From: UBA8389 sp035719105
GTDB lineage: Bacteria; Bacteroidota; Bacteroidia; Bacteroidales; UBA1402
Direction: 5' to 3'
Length of the DNA: 64,000 nucleotides
Assembly (NCBI GenBank): GCA_035719105.1
Contig: DASTGN010000006.1
Location: 186,001 to 250,000 of the forward strand
Below, one piece after another: positions 56,330-64,000 of the stretch; within the stretch, counting starts at the first letter, position 1, and every line of letters begins with the position of its first letter. Below the pieces are notes generated by a model that saw nothing but the letters and a program-made list of their open reading frames with translations, made no database searches and was not told where the DNA came from. Both the position numbers and the translations under genes were made by a program.

Positions 56330-56351
56330 CACCCGCTTTAAACAACCTCAA

Positions 56352-56425
56352 GGGGCATTAGCTCATCTGGCTAGAGCGCGACACTGGCAGTGTCGAGGTG
56401 AGCGGTTCGAGTCCGCTATGCTCCA
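56352..56425 (+). tRNA. tRNA-Ala(GGC)
   Basis: A complete cloverleaf of 74 bases. The acceptor GGGGCAT pairs with ATGCTCC with one G-T wobble. The D stem is GCTC/GAGC. The anticodon stem CGACA/TGTCG encloses the loop CTGGCAG with anticodon GGC, and the T arm is AGCGG TTCGAGT CCGCT. The discriminator is A. CCA is not encoded. Confidence 0.96.
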
Positions 56426-56476
56426 CTAATAAAAAAATCCAAACGTAAAGTTTGGATTTTTTTATTAGTGGAGCAT
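56418..56476 (+). terminator. 27-base-pair perfect palindrome at the tRNA 3' end
   Basis: ATGCTCCACTAATAAAAAAA... (56418-56444) and its exact reverse complement (56450-56476) flank a five-base loop. The inner part, centred on ATCCAAAC/GTTTGGAT followed by a T-run, is a good terminator. The outer part copies the tRNA acceptor strand in inverse orientation. Confidence 0.75.
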
Positions 56477-56623
56477 CCGTGTTTATTTAAAGATGGCTTC
56501 CGAGCTAATTCGCAATTCTTAGGAATTGGTTTTTTTCTTTTGTGGAGCTTCCGTGTTTAATTAAGATGCTCAGACGGCCAGTGGGATTGAAAAGTTTGGA
56601 TTTTTTTATTAGTGGAGCTTCCG
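56447..56623. repeat. Direct repeats of the tRNA terminator arm
   Basis: The 33 bases at 56447-56479 recur at 56591-56623 with one mismatch (GAGCATCCG versus GAGCTTCCG). A third, shorter copy starts at 56542 (GTGGAGCTTCCGTGTTTA). No gene lies between. Confidence 0.7.
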
Positions 56624-56626
56624 TTA

Positions 56627-57349
56627 TTATGAATGCACCTGCCTGCGTCCAAAATATCGTGCCAATAAAATGCTCAATGGAATCAGTTCCAAGTATGCAA
56701 TGGAAATGATGCCGACTTCAAACCGATATTCCCTTTCAATACCGAATTCGGCGGTGATCAATGCAAAAGTAATCACAGTCAGCAATAGGCCAATGATTGA
56801 AATCCATCGAACAGATTTCTCGAGTGCTTTTTTCCCTTCGAACAAGGGAATTATGAAAATAAACGAGAGCACCAGAAACAGGTACCCGATTTCTTCCAAT
56901 GCAATAAACAATCCGTGTGGATTGAATTGTGTCAGCAACGACAAACCATCGGTTTCACCTGCGAGCGTGCTGGGCGGAATTACTGTAACCTGGACAAAGT
57001 AATCGACCGATAATAATAACGCCGACATCATGGCAAATGCGCTGCCAACCAAGCTATAAACCTTCTTTCGGTTGGTTGCGGTGTGGTACAAACTCAACAT
57101 CATGATCAAGTAAGTACACGATAATACGATGGCTGGATACATCCAATAATAGTCCCTGGGAAACCGTTCGGCTATGTCTAAATACGGATATTCAAAACAA
57201 GAGCCGGTACAAAAGGGCCCGGAGAGAGGAGGCGTGGTCACCGCCAATGCAAGTGTGATGACAGATAAAACGGCGGTAACAATCGAACTGTAAAAACCAA
57301 GCGAAGAGTGTCGCTGTTTCTTTTCTAAAGGCGTTTCTGCGTTTTTCAT
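56627..57349 (-). CDS. Six-helix integral membrane protein, uncharacterised
   Basis: A 240-residue protein with about six hydrophobic helices (SSIVTAVLSVITLALAV, YYWMYPAIVLSCTYLIMM, VYSLVGSAFAMMSALLLSVDY, LFLVLSFIFIIPLF, ISIIGLLLTVITFALI, IISIAYLELIPLSILLAR). A loop with two cysteines (PFCTGSCFEYPY) follows the first helix. The start at 57349 overlaps the stop of the next upstream gene as ATGA, which indicates translational coupling. I recognise no family. It is probably a partner of that second membrane protein. Confidence 0.7.
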   Translation of the reverse strand: MKNAETPLEKKQRHSSLGFYSSIVTAVLSVITLALAVTTPPLSGPFCTGSCFEYPYLDIAERFPRDYYWMYPAIVLSCTYLIMMLSLYHTATNRKKVYSLVGSAFAMMSALLLSVDYFVQVTVIPPSTLAGETDGLSLLTQFNPHGLFIALEEIGYLFLVLSFIFIIPLFEGKKALEKSVRWISIIGLLLTVITFALITAEFGIEREYRFEVGIISIAYLELIPLSILLARYFGRRQVHS

Positions 57350-58218
57350 TTTTTGTAGTTTTGATTTATATTCCTGAAAAGAATGAATCCACACCCAATA
57401 GAAACCATGGTGATACAAGGAATTACAAAGATAGCTGGTATCACATTGACCCCTTTCAAAGCCATAGCGACTATTTTGGCTATCAATGCCGTCATTAAAA
57501 AAGATAGAAAGACCAAGTAAACCGGTGCAATCAAATAACCAAATTTTTGTTTTTTGATTAGTAAAAAGCCGGCCACAAATGACACCGGAAGAAACAAGGA
57601 TAAGTCAAAAGCTTGCACTGTCAGTGTGGTATAGTGTTCCACGGAAAGTGGAACAATGGTTTTGTCCAATAAGGGTGGCACGATGATGCTTAGCCACAAC
57701 AAAGCAATGCAGATGGCATTGAAAATCAAAAATCCGCCGATGAACTTGATTGGCGTTTTCGGATGGAAAGCTGTGGAAAGTTGCTCTTTGTTGATGGATA
57801 AGAGGGTCAATATCAGAGAGAAAAAGGACAAACCCGTCAAGGAAACGTAAACTAAGAACAAGGCATTATACATCGCCATGTTCATGTAAAAGAGGTATGT
57901 CAGAAAGATATAACCGGTCACGCCGGACAAAAACAATAAACTTCTCAATGAACCTTTTCTTGCCCAAATAAGTGCTAAAAGCAGAATGGGAAGTGCCAAA
58001 AAGAGGGTAACATAATCTTGTGCAATGCCTTGGATCGCTACATCGGCTGACATTTGTTGATACAATCCTTTGCCATAAATTGTTACTTCATGGTTTCTAA
58101 TTGTTTGAATCTGATATTCCCCAGGACCTTGATTGGAGAAGATACCTGTTGCGGCAGCAAATCCGGCCAGTATGGTAATAATAAGGATCAGTGTCGTAAT
58201 TGTTTTTTTGTTTTGCAT
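57346..58218 (-). CDS. Eight-helix integral membrane protein, uncharacterised
   Basis: A 290-residue protein. The ATG at 58218 (MQNKKTITTLILIITILAGF) is preferred to an open frame reaching 58368. Helix 1 is followed by an extracytoplasmic stretch (GPGEYQIQTIRNHEVTIYGKGLYQQM), then about seven more helices to a charged end (NINQNYKK). It is coupled by four bases to the six-helix protein downstream. No catalytic or transporter motif is recognised. Confidence 0.7.
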   Translation of the reverse strand: MQNKKTITTLILIITILAGFAAATGIFSNQGPGEYQIQTIRNHEVTIYGKGLYQQMSADVAIQGIAQDYVTLFLALPILLLALIWARKGSLRSLLFLSGVTGYIFLTYLFYMNMAMYNALFLVYVSLTGLSFFSLILTLLSINKEQLSTAFHPKTPIKFIGGFLIFNAICIALLWLSIIVPPLLDKTIVPLSVEHYTTLTVQAFDLSLFLPVSFVAGFLLIKKQKFGYLIAPVYLVFLSFLMTALIAKIVAMALKGVNVIPAIFVIPCITMVSIGCGFILFRNINQNYKK

Positions 58219-58352
58219 GATACAGGTTCTTCTTATGATTAAATTCATTATTTGACTACAATAGTAGTGCTTTTTTTTTGCTTGGAAAACAGCTCTATGT
58301 CTTATTAATTGCATTTCGGACTTTGGTAAGTACCAAAATTCAATTTCAGCCT

Positions 58353-58360
58353 TATATTTG
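58353..58360 (+). promoter_or_regulatory. -7 box of outer-membrane protein gene
   Basis: TATATTTG, 26 bases before the ATG at 58387. It shares TATATTTGATACAC with the first gdhA promoter. Confidence 0.6.
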
Positions 58361-58386
58361 ATACACATTCATCAAACGAACTTCTT

Positions 58387-59265
58387 ATGAAAAAAATCAG
58401 TGCATTCGTTTTGATTCTGCTGATGAGCATTTTCGCAGCAAGAAGTCAACATGTCGTTCAACCCCTGGAAATTATCGATACGACTAAGACCTACCAAGTT
58501 GAACTCAAAGACGGTTCTGAATTTATTGGAACCATACTTTCATTCGATTCTACGAACCTGGAGATGAAAACTTCTTCCATTTCCAACATTCAAATCAATC
58601 GAAGTTCCATCCGGAAAATGAAAACCATCGAAACCAAAATGTTGTTTAAGGGTGCAGTTGGAATTCCTAACCCCAATACCACACGGTATTTTTTCGCACC
58701 TTCTGCTTTTAATCTGAAAAAGGGGGAGGGTTATTACCAAAATACCTATTTAATACTCAATTCCATTAATTATGGGATTACAGACCATTTCTCAATCGGT
58801 GCCAGTTTGGAACTCATCTCTACGTTTAGCAATTTTGGTCAAGATTGGTCGCCCATCTATCTGATTACCCCTAAAATTGGGTATCAAGTCGCTAAAAATG
58901 TGAATGTTGGTGCTGGTGTGTTAATTGCCAACATGGGCTTTACAGGAGGGCTTCAATTGGTCTATGGCTTGCTGACGTACGGTAATCCGGAAAACAATGT
59001 GACCTTGGCCTTGAGTACAGGTTTCGCGGATGGAGAATACTTAAAAGATGCACCATTTACCTTGAATGGTATGTTTCGTTTGGGGCGCAAAACCACATTT
59101 ATTACCGAAAACTGGATTGTCCCTGGAAGCGGAGCATTGTATTCGTACGGGGTTCGCTTTTTCGGAACCAAAATTGCTGTTGACTTGGGTTTCTTAAACA
59201 ACAAGGACATTGTCGATTTTTTGTTCATCGGGGTGCCTTACGTTGATTTCGTCGTTAAGTTTTAA
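58387..59265 (+). CDS. Outer-membrane beta-barrel-like protein, uncharacterised
   Basis: A 292-residue protein with a signal peptide (IFAARSQ). Residues about 35-75 are a small beta domain (YQVELKDGSEFIGTILSFD, LSm/SH3-like). From about 90 on there are alternating hydrophobic strands (ITDHFSIGASLELISTF, NVNVGAGVLIANMGFTGGLQLVYG) ending in the aromatic VDFVVKF, consistent with a 10-12-strand outer-membrane barrel. It is monocistronic between its promoter and a terminator. Function unknown. Confidence 0.75.
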   Translation: MKKISAFVLILLMSIFAARSQHVVQPLEIIDTTKTYQVELKDGSEFIGTILSFDSTNLEMKTSSISNIQINRSSIRKMKTIETKMLFKGAVGIPNPNTTRYFFAPSAFNLKKGEGYYQNTYLILNSINYGITDHFSIGASLELISTFSNFGQDWSPIYLITPKIGYQVAKNVNVGAGVLIANMGFTGGLQLVYGLLTYGNPENNVTLALSTGFADGEYLKDAPFTLNGMFRLGRKTTFITENWIVPGSGALYSYGVRFFGTKIAVDLGFLNNKDIVDFLFIGVPYVDFVVKF

Positions 59266-59273
59266 AAAAGAAA

Positions 59274-59299
59274 TGCCCGAAGGAATAATCCATCGGGCA
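59274..59299. terminator. Shared terminator between the outer-membrane gene and gdh
   Basis: TGCCCGA (59274-59280) pairs with TCGGGCA (59293-59299) with two further G-C pairs inside. It serves convergent genes. Confidence 0.7.
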
Positions 59300-59321
59300 C
59301 ATTCAAATTTTATAAAACGAC

Positions 59322-60659
59322 TTAAAGTACGCCTTGAGCCATCATAGCTTTGGCAACTTTCATGAAGCCAGCCACGTTGGCGCCTTTCACGTAGTTGACA
59401 AAACCATTTCCTTCGTCGCCATATTTCACACAAGCTTCGTGAATGGATGCCATAATGCCTTTGAGACGAGCGTCCACTTCTTCGCGAGTCCAAGCGATAC
59501 GCATGGAATTCTGTGTCATTTCCAAACCGGAAGTGGCTACACCACCAGCGTTGGCAGCCTTACCCGGAGCATAAAGGATTTTTGCTGCGATGAATACGTC
59601 AACGGCTTCCATCGTGGAAGGCATGTTGGCACCTTCGGAAACAGCGATGCAACCGTTGGCAACCAGCGTCTTGGCATCGTCACCGTTCAATTCGTTCTGT
59701 GTCGCACTCGGCAATGCGATGGTGCATTTTTCAGCCCATGGGCGTCCACCTTCCACATATTTGCAGTTGTATTTGTCGGCATATTCTTTGATGCGACCAC
59801 GTTGAACATTCTTCAAGTCGAATACGTAAGCCAATTTTTCCAAAGTGATGCCTTCTGGATCGTAAATGTAACCGTTGGAGTCAGAAAGGGTGATGACTTT
59901 GCCACCAAGTTCGAGCACCTTTTCAGCGGTGTAAGTTGCAACATTTCCTGAACCGGAAATAGCGACTACCTGACCTTTCAGGTCGTTGATGCCCTTGCGT
60001 TTGAGCATGTTCATCAAGAAATAGATGTTACCGTAACCGGTAGCTTCCGGACGAATCAATGAACCACCGAATTCAATGCCTTTACCAGTCATCGTTCCTG
60101 TGAACTCATTTTTCATCTGTTTGTATTTGCCGAACATGTAAGCGACTTCACGACCGCCTACACCGATATCACCAGCAGGAACGTCTAAGTCCGGGCCGAT
60201 GTATTTGCTTAATTCTTGCATGAAAGCTTGACAAAAACGCATGATTTCTGCGTCTGATTTGCCTTTGGGATTGAAGTCGGAACCACCTTTTGCTCCACCC
60301 ATCGGAAGCGTCGTCAGGGCGTTTTTAAATGTCTGTTCGAAAGCCAGGAATTTCAGGATGCCGGGATAAACTGAAGAGTGGAAGCGAAGTCCGCCCTTGT
60401 ATGGCCCGATAGCCATGTTGTGTTGAACGCGGTAACCCATATTGACTTGGTAATTGCCTTTATCGTCCATCCAAGTAACTCGGAAAGAAATAATACGGTC
60501 AGGGATACAGAGTCTTTCGATCAGATTCACTTTGTCAAATTCGGGATGTTGGTTATACACCTCTTCAATCGACAGTAATACTTCCTCTACAGCCTGATGG
60601 TATTCAGGTTCATTCGGGAAACGGCGTTTTAAGTTCGCCAAAACATCAGCAGTCTTCAT
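59322..60659 (-). CDS. gdh: Glutamate dehydrogenase, second paralog (canonical)
   Basis: A 445-residue hexameric-type enzyme with all canonical motifs: TTLPMGGAKGGSDFNPKG (catalytic Lys), DLDVPAGDIGVGGREV, VAISGSGNVATYTAEK and IAVSEGANMPSTMEAVDVF. Compared with the copy at 49616, the EGANMP loop and the GSGNVA fold motif are intact, so this is the better candidate for the ordinary NADP-dependent ammonia-assimilating enzyme (inference). It has its own promoter in the spacer to the right and a shared terminator. Confidence 0.95.
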   Translation of the reverse strand: MKTADVLANLKRRFPNEPEYHQAVEEVLLSIEEVYNQHPEFDKVNLIERLCIPDRIISFRVTWMDDKGNYQVNMGYRVQHNMAIGPYKGGLRFHSSVYPGILKFLAFEQTFKNALTTLPMGGAKGGSDFNPKGKSDAEIMRFCQAFMQELSKYIGPDLDVPAGDIGVGGREVAYMFGKYKQMKNEFTGTMTGKGIEFGGSLIRPEATGYGNIYFLMNMLKRKGINDLKGQVVAISGSGNVATYTAEKVLELGGKVITLSDSNGYIYDPEGITLEKLAYVFDLKNVQRGRIKEYADKYNCKYVEGGRPWAEKCTIALPSATQNELNGDDAKTLVANGCIAVSEGANMPSTMEAVDVFIAAKILYAPGKAANAGGVATSGLEMTQNSMRIAWTREEVDARLKGIMASIHEACVKYGDEGNGFVNYVKGANVAGFMKVAKAMMAQGVL

Positions 60660-61035
60660 AGTTTTTATGCTACTTTAAGTAAAAAATAGTTTTCTGAGGC
60701 CAATCAGTGGTACAAAGGTGCATTTAATAATTTGACTATGCAAGTAAAAAGCTTATAAAAATCAACAAAATGATGCAAAAAATAATCGAATTGTCATAAA
60801 TAAATGAATTAATCTACTGAAAATATGCATTTGCTTACTTTTTGCTTTTGACACTTTGTAAAGTTTTTTTGCTGAAAACCATGTCATAGTGAAACGGATA
60901 TTTCGTCATTTGTATCAGAATGATTTAGTACCAGATGTTTTACTATTAAGGAGCGATTCCAATAGTCAAATTAATAAACAAAAAGAAAAACCCCGACTCG
61001 TGGTGAGCCGGGGTGTTACATGAAGAATGGATACG
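60660..61035. other. Spacer between gdh and secA
   Basis: This 376-base spacer holds a candidate gdh -7 box (CACCTTTG on the minus strand, 60713-60720, an imperfect TAnnTTTG) and, at its right end, the secA terminator. The middle part is AT-rich and shows no frame or repeat I can support. Confidence 0.5.
60986..61014 (-). terminator. secA terminator
   Basis: On the minus strand ACCCCGGCTC and GAGTCGGGGT form a ten-base-pair stem with one G-T wobble and a five-base loop, followed by TTTTT. Confidence 0.85.
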
Positions 61036-64000
61036 TTACATTTCTTTACCGTGACACTGTTTGAATTTTTTGCCACTTCCGCAAGGACAAGGGTCGTTGC
61101 GACCGACTTTTTGTTCAGCGCGAATCGGTTCCAAATGGCGTTCGGCTGCTGGAGCGTTGGGAGCTGGAGCACCTGTGCTTCCGGCACTGTCTTTCTCTGT
61201 GCGGTACTTGCTGTAATCTTGTCGTTTTTCGGGAACAGCCTGGCGCACCGCTTCTGGTTCGCGGAATGGAATTTGCGCGCGCATCAGAATGGTGGTAGAC
61301 TTTTTGTTCATCGTATCCACCATTTCTTTGAACAGGCCATACGATTCCAACTTGTAAATCAACAGTGGATCTTTTTGTTCGTAACTGGCATTCTGAACCG
61401 AATGTCGAAGTTCGTCCAATTCGCGGAGGTTTTCCTTCCAGCCTTCGTCGATGGTGTGGAGCAAAATGGCTTTTTCAAAGCTGCGAATCACTTCTTTGGA
61501 ATGCGTTTCGGCGGCCGTCTTCAGGTGAACTGGAATGTTGTAGGTCCGTTTGCCGTCGGTAATGGGAATCAAGATGTTTTCATACTGTGCTCCTTGTGTT
61601 TCATACACTTGTTGAACCACTGGATCGGCGACAGTTGCCAACCGTTCTTTCCGCTTGTTGAAATGATCCAAAGCAACATCGAAAATTTCATCCACATTCA
61701 AATCGGTTTTTCTGTTGAAGAACGTTTCCCGATCGTAGGGCACGTCCATAGCGAAATAACTGCGCACGTCCATGGCCAATTGTTCATAGTCTTTGTTGTT
61801 TTCGGCAGCTTCCACCAAGGAAGTGGCAAGATCGTACATCGTGTTCAGGATGTCCATGCTGATGCGTTCACCCATTAAGGCGTGACGGCGTTTGGTGTAA
61901 ATGACTTCGCGCTGATTGTTCATCACGTCGTCGTATTCGAGCAAACGCTTACGAATGCCAAAGTTGTTTTCTTCAACCTTCTTTTGGGCGCGTTCAATAG
62001 ATTTGGAAATCATGCTGTGCTCAATCATTTCACCTTCCTCAAAGCCCATTTTGTCCATGATGCCTGTGATTCGTTCGGAACCGAACAGACGCATCAAATT
62101 GTCTTCGAGCGAAACGTAGAACACGGATGAACCCGGGTCGCCCTGACGTCCTGCACGACCTCGCAGCTGGCGGTCCACACGACGAGATTCGTGGCGTTCG
62201 GTACCGATGATGGCCAAACCACCTGCCTTCTTGACTTCGGCCGAAAGCTTGATGTCGGTACCACGACCAGCCATGTTGGTGGCTATCGTCACAGAGGAAC
62301 TCAAACCCGCTGTTGCCACGATGTCTGCTTCCCTTTGGTGCAGTTTGGCATTCAATACGTTATGTTTGATTTTGCGCATCGTGAGCATCTTGCTCAGCAA
62401 TTCGGAGATTTCGACTGAAGTCGTACCAACCAGAACCGGACGACCAGCTTCCACCAATTTCACGATTTCTTCGATGACTGCCGTGTACTTTTCACGCTTT
62501 GTTTTGAACACCCTGTCTTCCATATCGTTGCGGGTGATGGGTCTGTTGGTGGGAATCACCACGACATCCAATTTGTAGATGTCCCAAAGTTCACCAGCTT
62601 CCGTTTCGGCAGTACCGGTCATACCGGCAAGCTTGTGATACATGCGGAAATAGTTCTGCAGGGTAATGGTTGCAAAGGTTTGCGTGGCAGCTTCGACCGT
62701 AACCCGTTCCTTGGCTTCGATGGCTTGGTGAAGGCCATCTGAATAACGCCGACCTTCCATGATACGACCGGTTTGCTCATCTACGATCTTGACTTTGTTG
62801 TCGATGACCACGTATTCGGTATCCAGTTCGAACATGCAATAGGCACGGAGCAACTGATTGATGGTATGGACACGTTCAGACTTGACGGCGTAATTAAGCA
62901 TGAGCTCATCTTTACGGAGGTCCTTTTCTTCGGTGCTCAAATTCAAGTTTTCGATTTCTGCCAATTGGGCACCGATATCGGGCAACACAAAAAATTGTGG
63001 ATCTTCGGTATCCCCGGTAATGTAATCGATACCTTTGTCGGTCAGCTCTACCGTATTGTTTTGTTCGTCAATCACGAAATACATCGGATCGGTGGCCTCC
63101 GGCATCATACGATTGTTATCGGCCATATAGATTTCCTCCGTTTTCAACATGGCAGCCTTTGTGCCTTGTTCACTGAGGAACTTAATGAGTGCCTTGTTTC
63201 TGGGCAGTGCCTTGTGGGCTCTGAACAAAGCCAACGCACCTTCTTTTTGCTCGTCCTTGTTTTCTGAAGCCATTAATCTTTTGGCATCGGTCAGGAATTT
63301 GGTAGCCAACGTTTTTTGGGCGGCAACGACGCGTTCCACCTTGGGACGGAGTTCATCGAAGAGCTGGTCTTCACCTCTGGGCACCGGCCCTGAAATAATC
63401 AATGGGGTACGAGCGTCATCAATGAGCACGGAATCCACTTCGTCCACAATCGCATAATTGTGTTTGCGCTGTACCAAATCCATTGGGCTATTGGCCATGT
63501 TATCACGCAGATAGTCGAAGCCGAATTCGTTGTTGGTTCCGAAAGTAATATCGGCCATATACGCTTGACGGCGTTCATCTGAATTCGGACGGTGCTTGTC
63601 GATGCAATCAACCGAAATACCGTGGAACATGTAAAGTGGTCCCATCCATTCGGAGTCACGTTTGGACAAGTAATCATTGACTGTTACGACGTGCACTCCG
63701 TTGCCTGTCAGGGCGTTGAGGAATACCGGAAGCGTGGCGACCAAGGTTTTTCCTTCCCCGGTAGCCATTTCGGCAATTTTTCCGTTGTGCAAAACGGTTC
63801 CACCGAAAAGTTGTACGTCGTAATGAATCATATCCCATTTGACATCAGTACCACCAGCATTCCAATGGTTCTGATAAATCGCCTTGTCTCCTTCGATTCG
63901 TACGAAGTCGTGTTTTGGAGCCAAATCGCGGTCAAATTGAGTGGCTGTCACCACGATTTCTTCGTTTTGGGTAAACCGTCTGGCAGTATCCTTGACAATG
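61036..64000 (-). CDS. secA: Preprotein translocase ATPase SecA, N-terminus outside window
   Basis: The motor of Sec-dependent secretion. The frame is open through the right edge (TARRFTQNEEIVVTATQFDR), so the first roughly 100-120 residues are missing; 988 codons are visible. Walker A is EMATGEGKTLVATLPVF, DEAD-like motif II is IVDEVDSVLIDDARTPLI, and motif VI lies in GTERHESRRVDRQLRGRAGRQGD. A Bacteroidetes-typical insertion of about 100 residues lies in the N-terminal half. The C-terminus carries the zinc-binding SEC-C motif (KVGRNDPCPCGSGKKFKQCHG). A GTG at 63954 is only an internal Val codon, not the start. Confidence 0.97.
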   Translation of the reverse strand, partial: IVKDTARRFTQNEEIVVTATQFDRDLAPKHDFVRIEGDKAIYQNHWNAGGTDVKWDMIHYDVQLFGGTVLHNGKIAEMATGEGKTLVATLPVFLNALTGNGVHVVTVNDYLSKRDSEWMGPLYMFHGISVDCIDKHRPNSDERRQAYMADITFGTNNEFGFDYLRDNMANSPMDLVQRKHNYAIVDEVDSVLIDDARTPLIISGPVPRGEDQLFDELRPKVERVVAAQKTLATKFLTDAKRLMASENKDEQKEGALALFRAHKALPRNKALIKFLSEQGTKAAMLKTEEIYMADNNRMMPEATDPMYFVIDEQNNTVELTDKGIDYITGDTEDPQFFVLPDIGAQLAEIENLNLSTEEKDLRKDELMLNYAVKSERVHTINQLLRAYCMFELDTEYVVIDNKVKIVDEQTGRIMEGRRYSDGLHQAIEAKERVTVEAATQTFATITLQNYFRMYHKLAGMTGTAETEAGELWDIYKLDVVVIPTNRPITRNDMEDRVFKTKREKYTAVIEEIVKLVEAGRPVLVGTTSVEISELLSKMLTMRKIKHNVLNAKLHQREADIVATAGLSSSVTIATNMAGRGTDIKLSAEVKKAGGLAIIGTERHESRRVDRQLRGRAGRQGDPGSSVFYVSLEDNLMRLFGSERITGIMDKMGFEEGEMIEHSMISKSIERAQKKVEENNFGIRKRLLEYDDVMNNQREVIYTKRRHALMGERISMDILNTMYDLATSLVEAAENNKDYEQLAMDVRSYFAMDVPYDRETFFNRKTDLNVDEIFDVALDHFNKRKERLATVADPVVQQVYETQGAQYENILIPITDGKRTYNIPVHLKTAAETHSKEVIRSFEKAILLHTIDEGWKENLRELDELRHSVQNASYEQKDPLLIYKLESYGLFKEMVDTMNKKSTTILMRAQIPFREPEAVRQAVPEKRQDYSKYRTEKDSAGSTGAPAPNAPAAERHLEPIRAEQKVGRNDPCPCGSGKKFKQCHGKEM

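Noticed and set aside
61027..61878. A 283-codon plus-strand frame
   Set aside because: It lies wholly antisense to secA, whose motifs are intact, and has no domain or start signals. It is a shadow frame.

Overview
The window comes from a Bacteroidota chromosome, probably a Bacteroidales member of the Paludibacter/Dysgonomonas/Bacteroides kind (inference). The evidence is the repeated TAnnTTTG promoter boxes, T9SS-type C-terminal sorting domains, a Bacteroidetes-type SecA, a BtuB/BtuG vitamin B12 locus, lipoproteins with Bacteroidetes lipoboxes, and a dense set of plant-polysaccharide enzymes. No rRNA, CRISPR array or phage is visible. One tRNA, tRNA-Ala(GGC), is present.

Layout. Positions 1-6.3 kb hold a truncated aconitase (minus), a broken DUF2264 glycosidase-like gene and a PA14-containing GH31 alpha-xylosidase/alpha-glucosidase lipoprotein. 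Positions 6.4-11.7 kb are a conspicuously AT-rich island. It carries a radical-SAM RiPP system (outer-membrane barrel, 68-residue GG-leader precursor with three core cysteines, SPASM maturase). The island is followed by an internally deleted IS3-family element that keeps both ends, a MITE-like element and an orphan HicB antitoxin. A third copy of the IS3 end lies at the left edge of the island, which suggests IS-mediated acquisition.

Positions 12-33 kb are a catabolic region for pectin side chains and galactosides. It encodes a GH146-GH43-GH43 three-module enzyme, a GHL10 protein, a CE12-CE8 acetylesterase/pectin methylesterase fusion, GH105, a DUF362 membrane protein, GH97, GH36 and an unassigned (alpha/alpha)6-toroid enzyme. 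uvrA, an exonuclease and a cupredoxin lipoprotein are interspersed. There is no SusC/SusD pair, so this is not a classical PUL in the part seen.

Positions 33-38.6 kb hold a histidine kinase, then a cobalamin riboswitch driving a BtuB-like TonB receptor and a BtuG-like beta-propeller lipoprotein fused to a second surface domain. Positions 38.7-46.5 kb encode two very large T9SS-exported surface proteins. The first is a six-unit beta-helix protein with a dockerin-like and a cohesin-like module, and the second has three cohesin-like modules alternating with Ig-like domains. This is a possible non-covalent surface assembly.

Positions 46.6-64 kb are mainly housekeeping: a receiver-like/PEP-synthase-N fusion, two glutamate dehydrogenase paralogs, a THUMP-like methyltransferase, a TonB receptor with a secreted partner, ruvC, a DUF4286 gene, tRNA-Ala with an unusual palindromic terminator, a pair of integral membrane proteins, an outer-membrane protein and secA, which runs off the right edge.
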